A program made the translations under genes and the position numbers. Shown here in pieces: positions 1 to 11,986 of a DNA stretch of 64,000 nt. The notes under the pieces were generated by a model that searched no databases, had not been told where the DNA came from, and saw nothing but the letters and a program-made list of their open reading frames with translations. The first letter of the stretch is position 1; every line of letters begins with the position of its first letter. Source of the stretch: Schistocephalus solidus (lineage: Eukaryota > Platyhelminthes > Cestoda > Diphyllobothriidea > Diphyllobothriidae); NCBI GenBank assembly GCA_017591395.1, contig WEDG01002050.1, positions 1 to 64,000 of the forward strand, given 5' to 3'.

Positions 1-75
1 TCACCGCATACATGCTACATAATATACATATTACATATACATATACATATATACATACATATACATATTATATAT

Positions 76-120
<45 letters not shown>
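1..120. repeat. TA-rich microsatellite
   Basis: Irregular TA/CATA repeats give way to an almost pure TA run from about base 77 to base 120. It sits at the left edge and separates the window end from the GC-richer block that follows. No coding or structural role is apparent. Confidence 0.9.
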
Positions 121-123
<3 letters not shown>

Positions 124-3100
124 AGACTTAAAGCTTCAGATATCCTCGTATCTACCTGGGGACACATCGCGCGGAGACCGCGGACAGCAGCCGCGCAACT
201 TCATATTCGACATCCACCATGTTCACTATGTTGAAAAACGTAAAATACCAGAAATTGTTACCGTCGGTCAGTCGGGTCGTTGAAAATTCCGTGAGCGAAA
301 TATCTGAAGCGACGAAGAGACACATGCAGCCATTGTTGATTTCCGGTCACCCGCTTCAATGACGCCAGCCTTCACTTCGCGAAAAGCGCCACCATTTGAA
401 GTCATCGGCTGAAAACACCTTCATGAATAAGCAGGTTCGATTCAGCATCATGCCTTTGTCATCGCTGTTAATTCAGACATCAGTCAGCATCCAGAAGCGA
501 CGCGCCCAGTTCACATCAACCTCCAGTTAACCGATTTTTCATGCCGCCGAAGTCTGCGGGGATACGGTATTGCGCATTTTAGTCAAGTTCTTCACGGCGC
601 GATTGTCGGTGTTCGCCGTACTTTGTTACGATAGTTTTCTGAATTGCGCCACCTGACATTAGAGTTTCCGGGTATACGTAACGACGCAAAGACGCCATAC
701 GACCGTTAGCAGCAACAATCAATGTTAGTTCTAAAGTTCACGATTTATCGACCTTCGTTTAAACTCAATGAATGCCTGATCACGAATATCACGTTCGTAT
801 TTCCGATCCAGTGCCGGTTTTGCCAAACCTGTTGCGACGACTACAGGTATCGACTGTTCACTACGCGACTTCATCCACGATTTATCAGTAGAAGAAATCG
901 TATCCGTGAACAATGAAGCCGACTTCGACGTCATTTCATGAGGTCGAAGTTTATCGATTCAGTTCATCCCGAATAAAGCGATTGCCGAACACTTAGAGGA
1001 ATTACGCCGTTTGTACAGGAGTCCGAACCGGTTAACGAAGTTAACGATAAAGATTCGGTGATGACAAAGATCCCGCGAGCGTGAATGCGTCACGTTTCGA
1101 GCGATTCGAAAGCCGATCTTCAGCTGAGCCAGCCGGTACGATATGGAGTTAACCAGATGGCTGTGCCAGCACGCGGTGCAACGTCGCCAATAGTATTGCG
1201 CGTCAACCTCTGAACATTATCGGGATGGCAAAGTCAGCAACGAAGATAAGCCTGCGCGCGGGGAGAAGAATTCACGCGAATTAACGATACCGAGACCACG
1301 AGATTGATAAATCAGGTTAATTCATACCAGCTGGAAGCAGTTCGTTATCATCGTCAGTCGCACTACCGAATAGAATGGAAAGTGGTGTTTAAAGCCATGA
1401 TCAAACTACTTTTGAGTCTAAAGCGCCGATGTTGTGATTGCTGGTGATTGCCCAGTTGCGTAGTTGCGTGTCACGACCGGTCGGTCGTGGCAGTTGACGG
1501 CTGGTAAGGTTTGTCGCCGAAGCTGTCGAGCGAGATCGGTCCCGTAAGCCTGTGAGGCTTCCTTGTTTCGTTTATTGTCATCGCTTTCAGGTTCAGCACC
1601 TTTGCGTCCGCCGAAGCGTCAAAGATGCTGTCTTATTGCCCTCGGAGTCGCCCTCGGTTTGTTCTCGAAATATCGCGAAGGCGCTGGTGCCGTTTGAAGC
1701 TCTCCGCCATTTGCGTATCAGGTTAACTTTCGTCAGGGTGTTATAATATCTTCGCCCGGCTGATCAAACCTACCTGTCGTCCGCCTCGCGTTATCATCCT
1801 GTCAATTAATCATCGCAGCGACGCCAAACGTCTCCACGTTCTACCGCACGACGTCGCACCAGCATCGCCCCGCCGATCACTTCCATACGCACCAGAACAT
1901 CATGACCACCCCACCGCGCAAACCCAGCGGTCGCCACTTCGGCAGTCATCACAAAACCATCGACAAACAATACCGCGAACCGCCGCCAATCAACGGTCGC
2001 GCCCGAAGAATCCCGCCGTTTAAAGTCAGCGAACGACGGTGCGATGAACTGGTCAACGTTTTGCTTTCCGCCCCAGCCAAATTAACGAAAACCTCGTCCG
2101 ACCCGGTGTTGAAGGTGTCAGCGACGCGTCGCTTCGCCGCGTCATATTGCCGATAGAAAGATGAAGGGATGAAAGAAATAGCAGACAAAGAACGCAAAGA
2201 GCTTACGCCGACGCTTCAAGCCTCGAACTCATCATCGGGTGAAACAAAGATAAGCGAGCGCAGCATTTGAGCAGGTAGCCACAGATATCGCAGGCAATCA
2301 GCAGTTCTGCGCACCGACGCAACGGTACCTGTCGCCGCCGCCGAAATTATCCGCCTCGATTCGGCATTGAAAGACTGCCGTCGCCAACACGTTCGCGCGG
2401 CCATTTATCGATCATCATATCGGGAGTTACGATGAAATATCGGGCGCTTATTGGTCGATGGTCATGGCGTTGTCCACTTAGCCGTCAAACCAAAATGCAG
2501 TCGCGCGTCGAACCGACGCCGCCCGTTAATATTCGTGCGGGTAGTCGCTTCCGACATTTAGCCATCCACCGCATTGATTCAAAAAATACAGCAAAAGCTC
2601 TTCTGCCATAACAGGTTCAGCCAGTTCGATAAAGTTTCTGGTCGATTTGTAACTCGATAGCCGAGCGGCGATGAGAAAGGTGGCTGACGGTCGAGACGTT
2701 TCAGGTAGCGGTTTCACCAGTACTTCTGGGGGCTGGTGCAGTTAGCGCATAGCGAATTTCAATAATCTGGACCATCAACAGAAAGCAGGTTCCCGGCAAT
2801 AATAACGGTGATGAAAATGATGGTTTTGTTATCACATCGTTAGTGAACAAAGACGACAGGTGGTCACGGCTGCGTTAGCTTCTCGAGGATCAGGCATATC
2901 GACCGAAAGCGACGCAAAGAAGCCGCCGAAACATTTAGCGTTTACGCCATATGTTACGTGGATCCGGTTTTCACTGAAGAACAATCCTTCCAGTTCTCTT
3001 TATCGCTGAATGGTCTTCGACGCACCAGACAAATTGAAATGTAAGTTTGCAGACAGCCGATCGGGTACCAACGATGTCTGGCCGTAGCGACGTGACGGTG

Positions 3101-6050
3101 ACTCGGGGATTGTTTTATGTCATGTGGTTTGAGGTTGCCGCACTTTTTCCTTCATCAGAAGACGGTGGGGAGGGCGCAGGTGGCTGGAAGCCGCCTGCGG
3201 CATCACCGGCGCTCTGATCCTACGCAAGCGGGATTGCCAGTACAGTTAGCCATTGCAGCTTTCCCGATTGGGGCACAAGCCAGCAAAGCTCACAATAAAA
3301 CAATACCGTATTTCTCGACTATTAATCCGAAGTCAGGTTAACCTTTTCTCTGGTTACTGCCGAAAACGGCGGAGTTTAAGCGCGTCAGATTGCTTAGGAG
3401 AAAAGCTGAAGATTAGACGATCTTCACCTCAAATCAGATCACGTTGTTCGATGTGAGTGATACGACAGGTCGGCGCAAAATCATATCATTGCGCATTTAT
3501 CTGCCTATAGCGCAGATAGCCAGATCAATCAGATATGGAGGACACGTTCGATCTCCAAACTTCGTGATATTACTCAGGTATTGATGAGGGTGCAGGCGTT
3601 GCTCAGAGTTGCGCAGTAGTGCGATGGAAGCAAGTTTTCCGGTGGTACCGCAGGCAGTCATTAAGGTTATCATGTGTTCTGGTTAGTTCATCTACGAGTG
3701 AATGCGGCGACGCGCAGTTTAATCCCCACGCGCCGCGTCACCGCACGACGATCAGCTGAAATCAATGCTCATGACGAACGATAACGCACACGCGGCATAG
3801 TTCCCCGGCTAATTTCGCCACGGCAGCAAGCGCGCAACGCTCATACGTATCGTCCCCAGACGCGTGGCGAACATGTAACCGTATCGCTACTCGACGCAGC
3901 CACCGTCGACCGCAAGCATCGTCCTAACGACCGGCAGCCGCCAGGAAGCGGCCGAAGCCGCCGCATTGGCACGGCGCACTTCGTCCCGCTCAAGTTCGAT
4001 GGGCGGCGATCCCGTCGGCTCGCAGACCTCTCAAGGTCACGACAACCAAATAAATGCCGATCCGCGCCGTTTCCAGCGAAAACCAGAGTAGCTTGTCGAC
4101 GAACTCCATATCAGGCCTCCATAGTTAAATCGTTCATTGTCGTTCATCCTTTCAGAGGTGTTTACTGCAGTTTTAAAGCCGTTACGTCGGCGAAGATACG
4201 AGAAGGTACCAGCCAGTTCGGTCTGCGGCTTCAGCCCACGTCAGCTTTATATTCGCGAAACAGTTTCCATGTCGCTTTTCGCAGAATTACAGATGTCGGC
4301 ACAAGACAAAGCTTTCAGTACCGGTTTCGAGTTTATACGCACGATCTCCAGACCGACGCCCGCATGCGTCCAATGACTGCCTTATGACGATTGGCGATAT
4401 TTATTGATGGCGTTCAGGCATGACCGCAGATTTTCAGCCGGGCATCATTTGCTGGCCGGATCTGAAGCTGAGGTATCGACGGATCAAAACCATTTCGTGG
4501 TTTACGAAGCCGTTTAGCCAAAACGGCAGCGAAGAAACCACGTTCCTTTTTCATCTTCTGCCAGATTGTCGTCGCGAAAGAGAAAACAGGTCGGTGGCAG
4601 AGCCGCGTCCATTCGGCGATGTGGATCCGGCCTCTCCAGGTTCATCGCTACGCAGTATCGATGAGATCAGAGGGTTATTACGCAGCCAGAATGTTTCGAT
4701 ATCCGTTAAATATGACGCGCCGTCATGTTCGCGCTAAATGACGCATCATGTGCGTGAATCATTAGGCAGCCGGAACATTGTTCGCAGGTCATCAGTAAAC
4801 AAAGCGTCAGTTCCGCTACGTAGTGCGCGGTGAGTTCACTTCAGCCAGTGGCGCGATCATACCGAGGTGTTTCGTTTGCGACCGGCTTCAACGACAGCGA
4901 TGTTGCCGCTTCCCGGGGATGTTGAGTTAACGACGCCTCTGGTGATTATAACAGCTTTTCCGCACCAGAATGCCGAGGTATTTTCTGGCGTCATTATCTT
5001 CCGGAAAGGCGTTGCGAGCCCGTTACGTCGGGGTCTTCTGTAGATTTCGGTGAATTGCGCGATATTTTTGCTGAAATTGTTAATTGACAAAATACCGTAA
5101 AAGTTAATAGATACGTCATCAATAATTCAGCGCCGAAAGCACTTCCGAGCCACAAGGGGAGATAAAGCCATTTAGAGGATGAGCAAATCTTCATCATAAT
5201 TCATCCGTCGCAGACCAGCCTATATTGCGTCCGAAAGAGCACCGACGTTTTTCTTTCAGTCAGCTTAATTGGTGTAATTAATTGATTCGCGTTAACCATG
5301 GTCCTTCGGTAGTTCACAGTTACAGCGCAACGGGAAGTTATCGAAAGCGGTTATAATCGGTTTTAAATTTCAGTTGGCTGCCAATATCGCATCTTCGTTG
5401 AGCAAAATCTTTTTAATCATTTTCGCTCGTTTTCGATGCTGAAGTGAAAAGCACTCAATCATGGAGATCTGGCGATATTGCACGATCAGAACAGTACACC
5501 AATTCCTTTGCATTTTGACCGTTAGCGATCATCACCCAGTATTCTGTCGAAGCTCTTTAGTATCCGTATTTCATGTTGAAATAGATTCGAAATTTATCTT
5601 TGTTAATAAAATTCAGTATTTCCGCTTATATCTTTGTTGTATGCATCATTCGCAGAGTATCCATCTCGAACTCGCCGCCGGCGAACAGCATCAACCAGTT
5701 TGAATCGAGTCGAACCGGTTAACGAACCGACCGAAAGCATATGGTCGATTTCAAAATGAATGAATGCCTGCCTTTACCGGTTTTAAAAGGTTTGGTACCC
5801 GAAAACGTCGCAAAATCTTCAAATTATAACCCAGAATAAGCGCATAATAACAAAAATCCGCGAAAGGTGAAGACAAAGTACGGGTCAACATTTGCCCTTA
5901 AAGGTCGCACTGCGAAGGAAATGTCGAAGAATATCAGGTGATTTGTCTCCGCAGCCGTAAGTTCATCACCTGACCGAACTTCACCATCTTCACGGGTGGG
6001 TGTTAGTACCTCCAGGCGGGCCAACTGGTCGTTCATTCGTGCACTAATTC
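121..6050. other. Foreign-looking block without a recognisable gene
   Basis: This stretch is rich in CG-containing words such as cgaa, gcg, ttcg and gttaacg, which makes it look enterobacterial beside the AT-rich tapeworm introns. Some words recur far apart, for example ccggttaacga near 1027 and 5715, and aatgaatgcctg near 767 and 5758. The longest open frame is about 105 codons (4420-4737), and no frame on either strand gave a protein I recognise. There are no splice-bounded exons and no match to the repeats elsewhere in the window. It could be a frame-broken, low-quality assembly of a contaminant, decayed transferred DNA, or an unknown satellite-like sequence. The sequence alone does not decide between these. 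Confidence 0.5.
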
Positions 6051-6204
6051 AGAGTTTCGGCAGTTGCCTGGGATGTTTAGAGTTGTGATTTCGTGTGGAT
6101 GAAGCGTCGCCCTGGCTTCGAAGCCTGCAATATGGTTGTTGACTAATTAATATCTAGAAGCCTTTTAGAAAATTTGAGGAGCAACCGGGCCACCCCCGGG
6201 CCAT

Positions 6205-6755
6205 TGCCCTCGTGGATTCTAAAAAGGAACGAAAATCTGGTATTTCAGTGCGAGCGGACCGAATTCTGAGCAGCCCGGAGGGTATGGCGCGGGGGGGACA
6301 AGGGGTATTTTTGCTATTTGAGTATTACAACCGCATATTTTGCCATCTGTGAGCCGCGGCGGGCTTCAGAAGACGTGAGATCCAGCATTTGTTTAGGGCA
6401 CCTTTTCCGGCCCCTTCATCCGCAAGGAAGTAAGCAGTCCTGTCCCTAAATAGGGCTGCTCGGACATCCCAGACGGCTGCCGAACTCCATTATGGGTCAC
6501 AGTTGGGTTTTAGTGGGAGAGCGACCCGAGTTAGCCTGGCCCGCCTACGGAATTGCTGTCACACCCACCGTAGAGAAGTGGGAAGGTGGGAGGTGGGAAG
6601 TTCGGAACTCAGACATACCAGGTGTGGAGACACAACACTGGAGACCGTCACCTGGTTAAGCCCGCCGGTCGTGGCGGATGCTCGTGGTGTAGTTGCTGGC
6701 CAGAACTCAGCTTCGAGGCAGCTCCTTCTAGCAAGTACGACCTTCACTTAAGACT
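6205..6755 (-). mobile_element. LINE copy D: 5'UTR and start of ORF only
   Basis: The sequence matches the 5' end of the LINE at 56363-61460 (same strand) and at about 51600 (plus strand). Shared blocks include the segment around 6255-6530, with its gagcagcc and cggacatcccagac words, and the upstream 5'UTR. Everything downstream of the ORF start is missing, which is the reverse of normal LINE 5' truncation. Just to its left, around 6050-6200, short stretches resemble the same 5' region in the opposite orientation (ggcagttgcctgggatg, gaggagcaaccgg), so the fragment may be part of a small head-to-head inversion. It extends further 5' than copy C and so shows more of the 5'UTR. Confidence 0.7.
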
Positions 6756-7495
6756 TCTTAAATGTTATTGTACTTGTGCTGTCCTTTATACTCGGATTTT
6801 TTGTTAATGGGGTTTTTGTACACTTTAATCCTAAATTTACTCATTTAGAAAGATTTTTTGACGTTTTCAGAATTTTAAACCTTTTTAAAAACCAGTATTT
6901 AAAATAAACGTAATATTCCTTTAAATATTTTTTCTCTGTTTTCAATTGGTTCATTATTAGTTCAAAGCTTCGATTCATTCGTTGGTGCTGGTTCGGGAGT
7001 GCTTAGCGAATTTTCGTAAGTTTCGGTAAGTTCCAAGAGATCGTTCATGTACTCTGCATGATTGCATACAACTTAAATTATAAGCGTGGGAAGCGTTACA
7101 AAGAGGTGTTGCGATTAACTTAAAGATAAATTTCGAGATCTGACTGCAACATTAAGGAATTACGGGTCTGCATTTAAGAGGCTTTCGATAAGTGTACAAA
7201 AGTTCCAGGTGAATCATTTCTTAGTCAAGAAATGCAAAGGGTGAATTCGATTTACACTGTTCTGACTCGTGCGAATGTCCGCCAAGAAGGATCTCCTCCG
7301 TGTGAGTTGGAGTGCTTTTCACTTCGCATCGGAGCTCTGCAAAAATGGAAAATTTCGCTTTAAGGTGATTAAAAAAGACACATTTTTGCTCCAACAGGGT
7401 CGCATTTATTTGGCAGCCAGCTGTCTGCAAATTTAAAAACCATTTTCCATACCACTTGCCGTACTTCCCGCAAATGTAATATCTACCATATCGCT
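6756..7495. other. Intergenic, nothing recognised
   Basis: AT-rich sequence with short open frames on both strands (for example 7221-7430 minus) but no splice-bounded exon, repeat match or RNA gene that I can support. Confidence 0.5.
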
Positions 7496-7496
7496 C

Positions 7497-7635
7497 GTAG
7501 CCAACTGAGTAAAGACTCTACCGTGGGAGCGCATGAGTTTAAATGTACTTGGGTCAAGGTACCCGCCAAGCCTACTCCAACGTATTGAACCCACCAATTC
7601 TGATACAGTAAGCTGACTGAAAAAAAAACGATCAG
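7497..7635 (-). repeat. SINE family 2 copy (tRNA-related)
   Basis: Read on the minus strand it starts with gtcagcttactgtatcag, continues through a body with ttggtgggttcaatac and accttgacccaagt, and ends in a tRNA-like piece containing tactcagttggct (A-box-like). The same order is found at 22285-22460 (plus) and 49815-50010 (minus). The tRNA-like part is truncated here. It lies directly left of the truncated LINE copy A. Confidence 0.6.
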
Positions 7636-7856
7636 TTACTCTTTCAGTTTTTCCAAACCAGGGCCCCAGCTGCTATAGGAGGCTGTGTAGGTTTCTGCGG
7701 TAGTTGGATTACAGTGAAGGTTGCTCGCTTTGCATCCTCTAAATAAACATCTCCCCCTTGTGAGCCAGCAGATACCCAAGGATAACCTGGCTGGTTGTGT
7801 GTATTGACGCAGCGGCCACCTACTAACTTTACCAGTGTTTGTGTGCGTAACGGATT

Positions 7857-9960
7857 TCCAGCAAAAATGCACCGGGATCCGACGCAATTCCACCGAAAGT
7901 CTACAAGAACGGCGGGCCCCGGCTGATGGCAGAACTCACAACACTCTTTCAGGAGATGTGGCACCAAGGAAAAGTACCTCAGCATTTCACAGACGCGACC
8001 ATCGTCCATATCTATAAGCGGAAGAGGGAACCGGTAACTCTGTTATAATCACAGAGGCATCTCGTTGCTCAACATCCCCGGGAAGATCTTCGCCCGTATC
8101 CTTCTCAATCGTCTGAACGGTCACCTAGAGCAGGGCCTGCTCCCGGAAAGCCAATGTGGCTTCTGCCGACACCGCGGAACAACCGACATGATCTTTACCG
8201 CCCACCAGCTACAAGAGAAGTGCCAGGAGATGTGAACTCACCTTTACACTACCTTCGTGGAGCTGACAAAAAGCCTTTGACACGGTGAATCGCGACGGAC
8301 TGTGGAATGTCATGCAGAAATTCGGCTGCCCTGAGTGGTTCACGCACATGATGCGTCAGCTTTAATGACGGGATGACGGCGCGCGTCACTGACAACGGGA
8401 TGGTATCCGAAACATTCGCAGTGACCAACGGAGTAAAGCATGGCTGCGTAATGGCCCCCACTCTGTTCAGTCTCATGTTCTCTGCCATGCTGATGGACGC
8501 CTACTGTGGAGAAGGCCCCGGGATCCACATCGCCTACCGGATGGACGGCCGACTTCTCAACCGACCACGGTTGCACTTCGGCTTGCGTGTCTCCACAGCC
8601 ACCATCCACGAACTTCTCTTTGCTGACGACTGCGCACACAATGCAACGACAGAAGAGGAGATGAAAAGGAGCATGGACCTCTTCGCTGCCATTTGTGACA
8701 ACTTCGGACTTCGCATAAACACCGAAATACGGTTTTGATGCATCAGCCGCCGCCCAATACCATCTACACCGCAGCTCAGATCAATGTAAATGGCGCCCAA
8801 CTGAAATCTGCGAATACCTTCACGTACCTGGGCAGCAATCTCACCCGCAGCACCAAAGTCGACGATGAGATCGCCAATCGAATCGCCAAAGCCAGCCAAG
8901 TCCTTGGACGCATGCAGAACGTGGTCTGGAATCGACACGGTTTCCACCTTCGCAGCAAACTCAAAGTGAACAAAGCTGTCATATTGCCGACGCTGCTGTA
9001 TGGAGCGGAGACGTGGACGATCTACCAAAAGCAGACGCAGAAGCTCAACCACTTCCACCTCAGCTGCCTTCCACAGAATATAAAGCTGACATGGCAAGAC
9101 AGGATACCGGACACGGAAGTGTTGGAACGAACAGGCCTTCTCAGCATATATGCTCAGCTGTAACAACTAAAACTGCAATGGAGCAGCCACCTCTGAGGAT
9201 GGACGACGACAAATAACGCAAACGATTCTTCTATGGAGATGTCACCATGGGTTCTCGTCGACTAGGACACTCTGAAGACTTCCTTGAAGCAACTGCAGAT
9301 CAACCCGGCAACCTTTCGAGGACATCACCCGGAACTGACCGTCTTAAGGAGTGAAGAGAGGAGGCAATCTACGAAGCCAACAGGATCACCGCCGCCAAGA
9401 CCAAAAGAGCGGAACGAAAGTCACCGGTGCCTTGGACCAACACCGCCAATGCCCAGGCCCTTCCAACATGCCCGCGCTGTCAACGCCCATTCCGCGCGCG
9501 AATCGGCCTGGTCGGACATCGTCGGACACAATGCACCAACAATCCGACAATTCCAACTTCTACGTCAAATTCTGCCATCCCTCCTTTGGACCCCCCACCG
9601 TCACCCTTGGCATCAATTCCATTACTCCCTATTATCATAGGGACCACATCCCAATACTCATCACCTGTTACCTCCACCACCACCGCCGCCGCCACTACCA
9701 CCAGCCACCATCATCAGCGATGGGAACTCTCTCCTACACTGTCTTCATTGCGACCGCACATTCATCTCACGCATCAGCCTTGTCGGTCACTTGCGAATCC
9801 ATCGTACAGAGATTGGTGAACCAGTGCCTGAAGCACCAACACACAGCAGAGATCGCCGCCTCCCCTGCCCTCACTGTCCTTGCGCATTCACTCATCAAGA
9901 TAGGCCTATTAGGACACATGTGCCTTAATGACAACCTGCGGAACACCACCGGAAGCTAAG
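7857..9960 (+). pseudogene. LINE copy A pol: RT and zinc-finger region, broken
   Basis: Pieces of one protein appear in shifting frames. They are an RT N-terminal part near 7880-8230, then the RT core with the [19 protein letters not shown] region and LLFADD box (near 8620), a thumb region with GAETW (near 9010), and a C2H2 start at about 9470 (CPRCQRPFRARIG). An in-frame TGA lies at 8233-8235, just before the segment leading to the conserved FD motif, at the same codon as in copies B and C. Further frameshifts occur around 8275, 8360 and 8735. The last fingers are readable as fragments to about 9950. The copy is certainly inactive. Confidence 0.85.
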
Positions 9961-10035
9961 CCACATCATCGCACACTACCTGCACCAATACATAGACAAC
10001 ACCCTCACCCTCATCAAATACCTGAGAATATCACA

Positions 10036-10763
10036 GGGGACTGGGAGTCAGACGGCGATGGCTCCTCCATATCCCTTGATTTATTGAGTCCTGGTGTCTG
10101 CGCTATAAGGGCCAGGTCATCCTGTGGTGCGCGAAGATGGGTACGCCGACCTGTCAGCCTATGCGCCCACTCCCACATCAGACAACTGACCAGCTCGGGT
10201 GGTGATCTGATTTTGGGGGTAGGGGAGAGAGTGAGGTCGATGGCTCAACGCATTTTCCTCCCTATAAACAATCTGACGCGCTTTAAACTCTCATGGTGCG
10301 CTAAAAGCCGTGGCTTGGAAGGTTGCCAACTGACGGAAAACTCGGACCGTGTGGTCAGCCCAGTGTGTGTTTTTGTGTGTAGGGGCTGCCTGGCAGACTG
10401 AGAGTCAGGCTGCAATGGCTCCTTCTTAATGCGGCCTTTATGGCAATCCCACTCCGTAGGATCCAAGCCAGGTGTGGTGATACACCCAGGGGCGGCTCCG
10501 GCCACGCCAGCCACCTGTGCCCTCTCCCACTTCCAGTCTTCTTGACTCTGTCATGACACTTGTTTCAGGTGGGAGTGGAGGAAAGAGTGCGGCAGCTGCA
10601 GCGCAAGGCTTTTATGACATAAAACTAATTCCCCATGCTAGTCACCGTCCCTGCACCACCTGGTGTGGAGCATACGGTGGACCTCGTCGAAATCGACGGT
10701 CGAACTGCCACCAACCTTCCATGCGCATACGGTGGACATCGTTGAATTTCGACGGTCAAACTG
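10036..10763 (+). repeat. LINE 3'UTR (copy A)
   Basis: This is about 730 bp of non-coding sequence, present after the zinc-finger region in all three large copies and alone at 16975-17400 and 46735-47013. It is therefore the 3'UTR of the LINE and not an independent SINE. In copy C the region contains two related blocks, each with tggcttggaaggctgcca followed about 100 bp later by cagat/ggctccttc-type sequence, which indicates an internal duplication. The 3' terminal words are ccacctggtgtggagcata and gacggtcgaactg. Confidence 0.75.
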
Positions 10764-10856
10764 TGGCATGTGCATGTCCCATACAAACTACATTTCAAGA
10801 ATTTGCATCTCACAGGGCTAGGTCTGAAGATTGGGCCATTTCAGCTTGATAAGGAA

Positions 10857-11078
10857 CTAAGAGTAGGATTCAATTGTTCCATCAATTGAAAACCTTCCAA
10901 GTTCCAATTTTGCAGCCAACTTTATAGCGTAAAACGCGCCAAATGTTTTAGCATCCTTAAGAAGTATTCTTGCGTCTTTTTCAGTCCGATTGTATACTAA
11001 TGGCATGCCTGAGTCTACTCGAGGAGAATTTAAACACGAGCCGGTGTTTGAGAGGCCACCACTATCGTCTTTGTTCCT
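10857..11078 (-). CDS. Candidate terminal exon of a minus-strand host gene
   Basis: The frame is open from an acceptor-like cacaccaag to a TAG stop and gives about 73 residues ending FSIDGTIESYS. The segment KDAKTFGAFYAIKLAAKLEL looks protein-like, with amphipathic helix character. The acceptor lacks a strong pyrimidine tract, so the 5' limit is uncertain. It is the left-most member of the minus-strand exon string and ends about 90 bp from the end of LINE copy A, so the LINE may have landed in or near the 3'UTR. The protein is not recognised. Confidence 0.4.
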   Translation of the reverse strand, partial: RNKDDSGGLSNTGSCLNSPRVDSGMPLVYNRTEKDARILLKDAKTFGAFYAIKLAAKLELGRFSIDGTIESYS

Positions 11079-11229
11079 CTTGGTGTGATAACGCCGCAAA
11101 AACCATCATTTCAATACCCCTAGTTCGGCATTGTTCTTAAGGTGCACATGATTTATGCTTTCTGTTGGTGGTTTAGGTATTCAAGATTGTTCAAATTTGT
11201 ATGCGCAACCAAGGCACGAAACCTAACTG

Positions 11230-11720
11230 CACCAGCCCCAAATTTTAGTGAGCGCTACCGTACCTGAAAAACGTCTCCGAAGCCGTCAACCGCCTTCTCA
11301 TGCCACTCGAATATCGAGTTGCAACTATCGGGCGCTAAATAATGTGGCTGAAAGGCCTGTTGCCATGGCAGGAAACTTTCTGCGGTCGGTTACTGAAATC
11401 TGGTGCAGTTGCGGACAAAGCAAACTACGTCGGAGAAACTGGAAAGACTACCCCGCACGAGGATGGCCAAACATGTGACGGCAGTGAGGAGACAGGGCGC
11501 TAATTCCCAGTTCGATGCTCACGCGACGGGACTGGCTGCACTTTTTGAGTTTGACGAGGCCTAAAATTCTCGTGGGGACTGACAACCACGTAAGTCATGA
11601 ACTGCTTGAGCCCTGGCACTTTGAGCCGGCAGTCGATTAATAAGCGCAATAGCCTTGCAGCTCCTTATTATGTGTTGAAACTTTGCGTAGGTCAGAATAA
11701 ATAGCCACGCAGGGAAACGC
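11230..11720 (+). pseudogene. Penelope-like element fragment with GIY-YIG endonuclease remnant
   Basis: Frames from about 11240 read LPYLKNVSEAVNRLLMPLE, the linker typical of Penelope-like elements. After a frameshift comes CGQSNYVGETGK at about 11410, the GIY-YIG core, then TRMAKHVTAVRR and NSQFDAHATG. The RT domain is absent. Penelope-like retroelements encode an RT followed by a GIY-YIG endonuclease, so this is the 3' part of one. At least two frameshifts and several stops show decay. A hammerhead-like motif follows about 230 bp downstream on the same strand, where the element's 3' end would be. Confidence 0.8.
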
Positions 11721-11952
11721 GTATTCTAAAAGTTTCCAGTGACAGCGAACCACACTACCAAGTCATAATCACACCCCGAATCGAAAACGGGGATGAAATT
11801 TCAGCAAGTAACGGCCAAGATTTCATTGCATCAATCACGACCCCCAGTGCCTATAGAGAGAACTGCTGATTGTAATACACATGCGATCGCGTGGCAAGTA
11901 CCATACTATAAATGCTGCGCACTCTTAGCCTCACCTTTATCTGCTACTGTTT

Positions 11953-11986
11953 CTGATGATGGGTTCGAACGAGAACCCGAAGCGTC
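11953..11986 (+). ncRNA. Hammerhead-ribozyme-like motif at a Penelope 3' end
   Basis: The order is CTGATGA, then T, then GGGTTC, a six-base loop, GAACCC, and GAAGCGTC. This matches a hammerhead core (CUGANGA, stem II, GAA, then a very short stem III and a cleavage-type GUC). Stem II is a perfect 6-bp pair. Two deviations are seen: an extra U between the core and stem II, and G where the last A of GAAA is expected. Related sequences occur at 45156, 47986 (minus) and 49245. Hammerhead motifs in Penelope-like elements are established for other animals. Activity here is untested. Confidence 0.55.

Larger units (their letters stand above)
7857..10763 (+). mobile_element. LINE copy A, 5'-truncated, with full 3' end
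   Basis: This APE-type non-LTR retrotransposon copy begins inside the RT region, at a segment equivalent to the GKAPGSDAIP motif of copy C. It runs through RT, thumb, zinc-finger tail and 3'UTR. The 5' truncation is typical of LINE insertion. The 3' end has a 37-38 bp unit present twice (10671-10707 and 10726-10763, 55 bp apart). Copies C and 46735-47013 have only one such unit. Family knowledge: elements of this type are very abundant in diphyllobothriidean tapeworms. Clade placement (RTE- or CR1-like) was not determined. Confidence 0.85.

Noticed and set aside
4420..4737. 105-codon ORF in the foreign-looking block.
   Set aside because: No recognisable motif, and its length is compatible with chance in GC-rich DNA.
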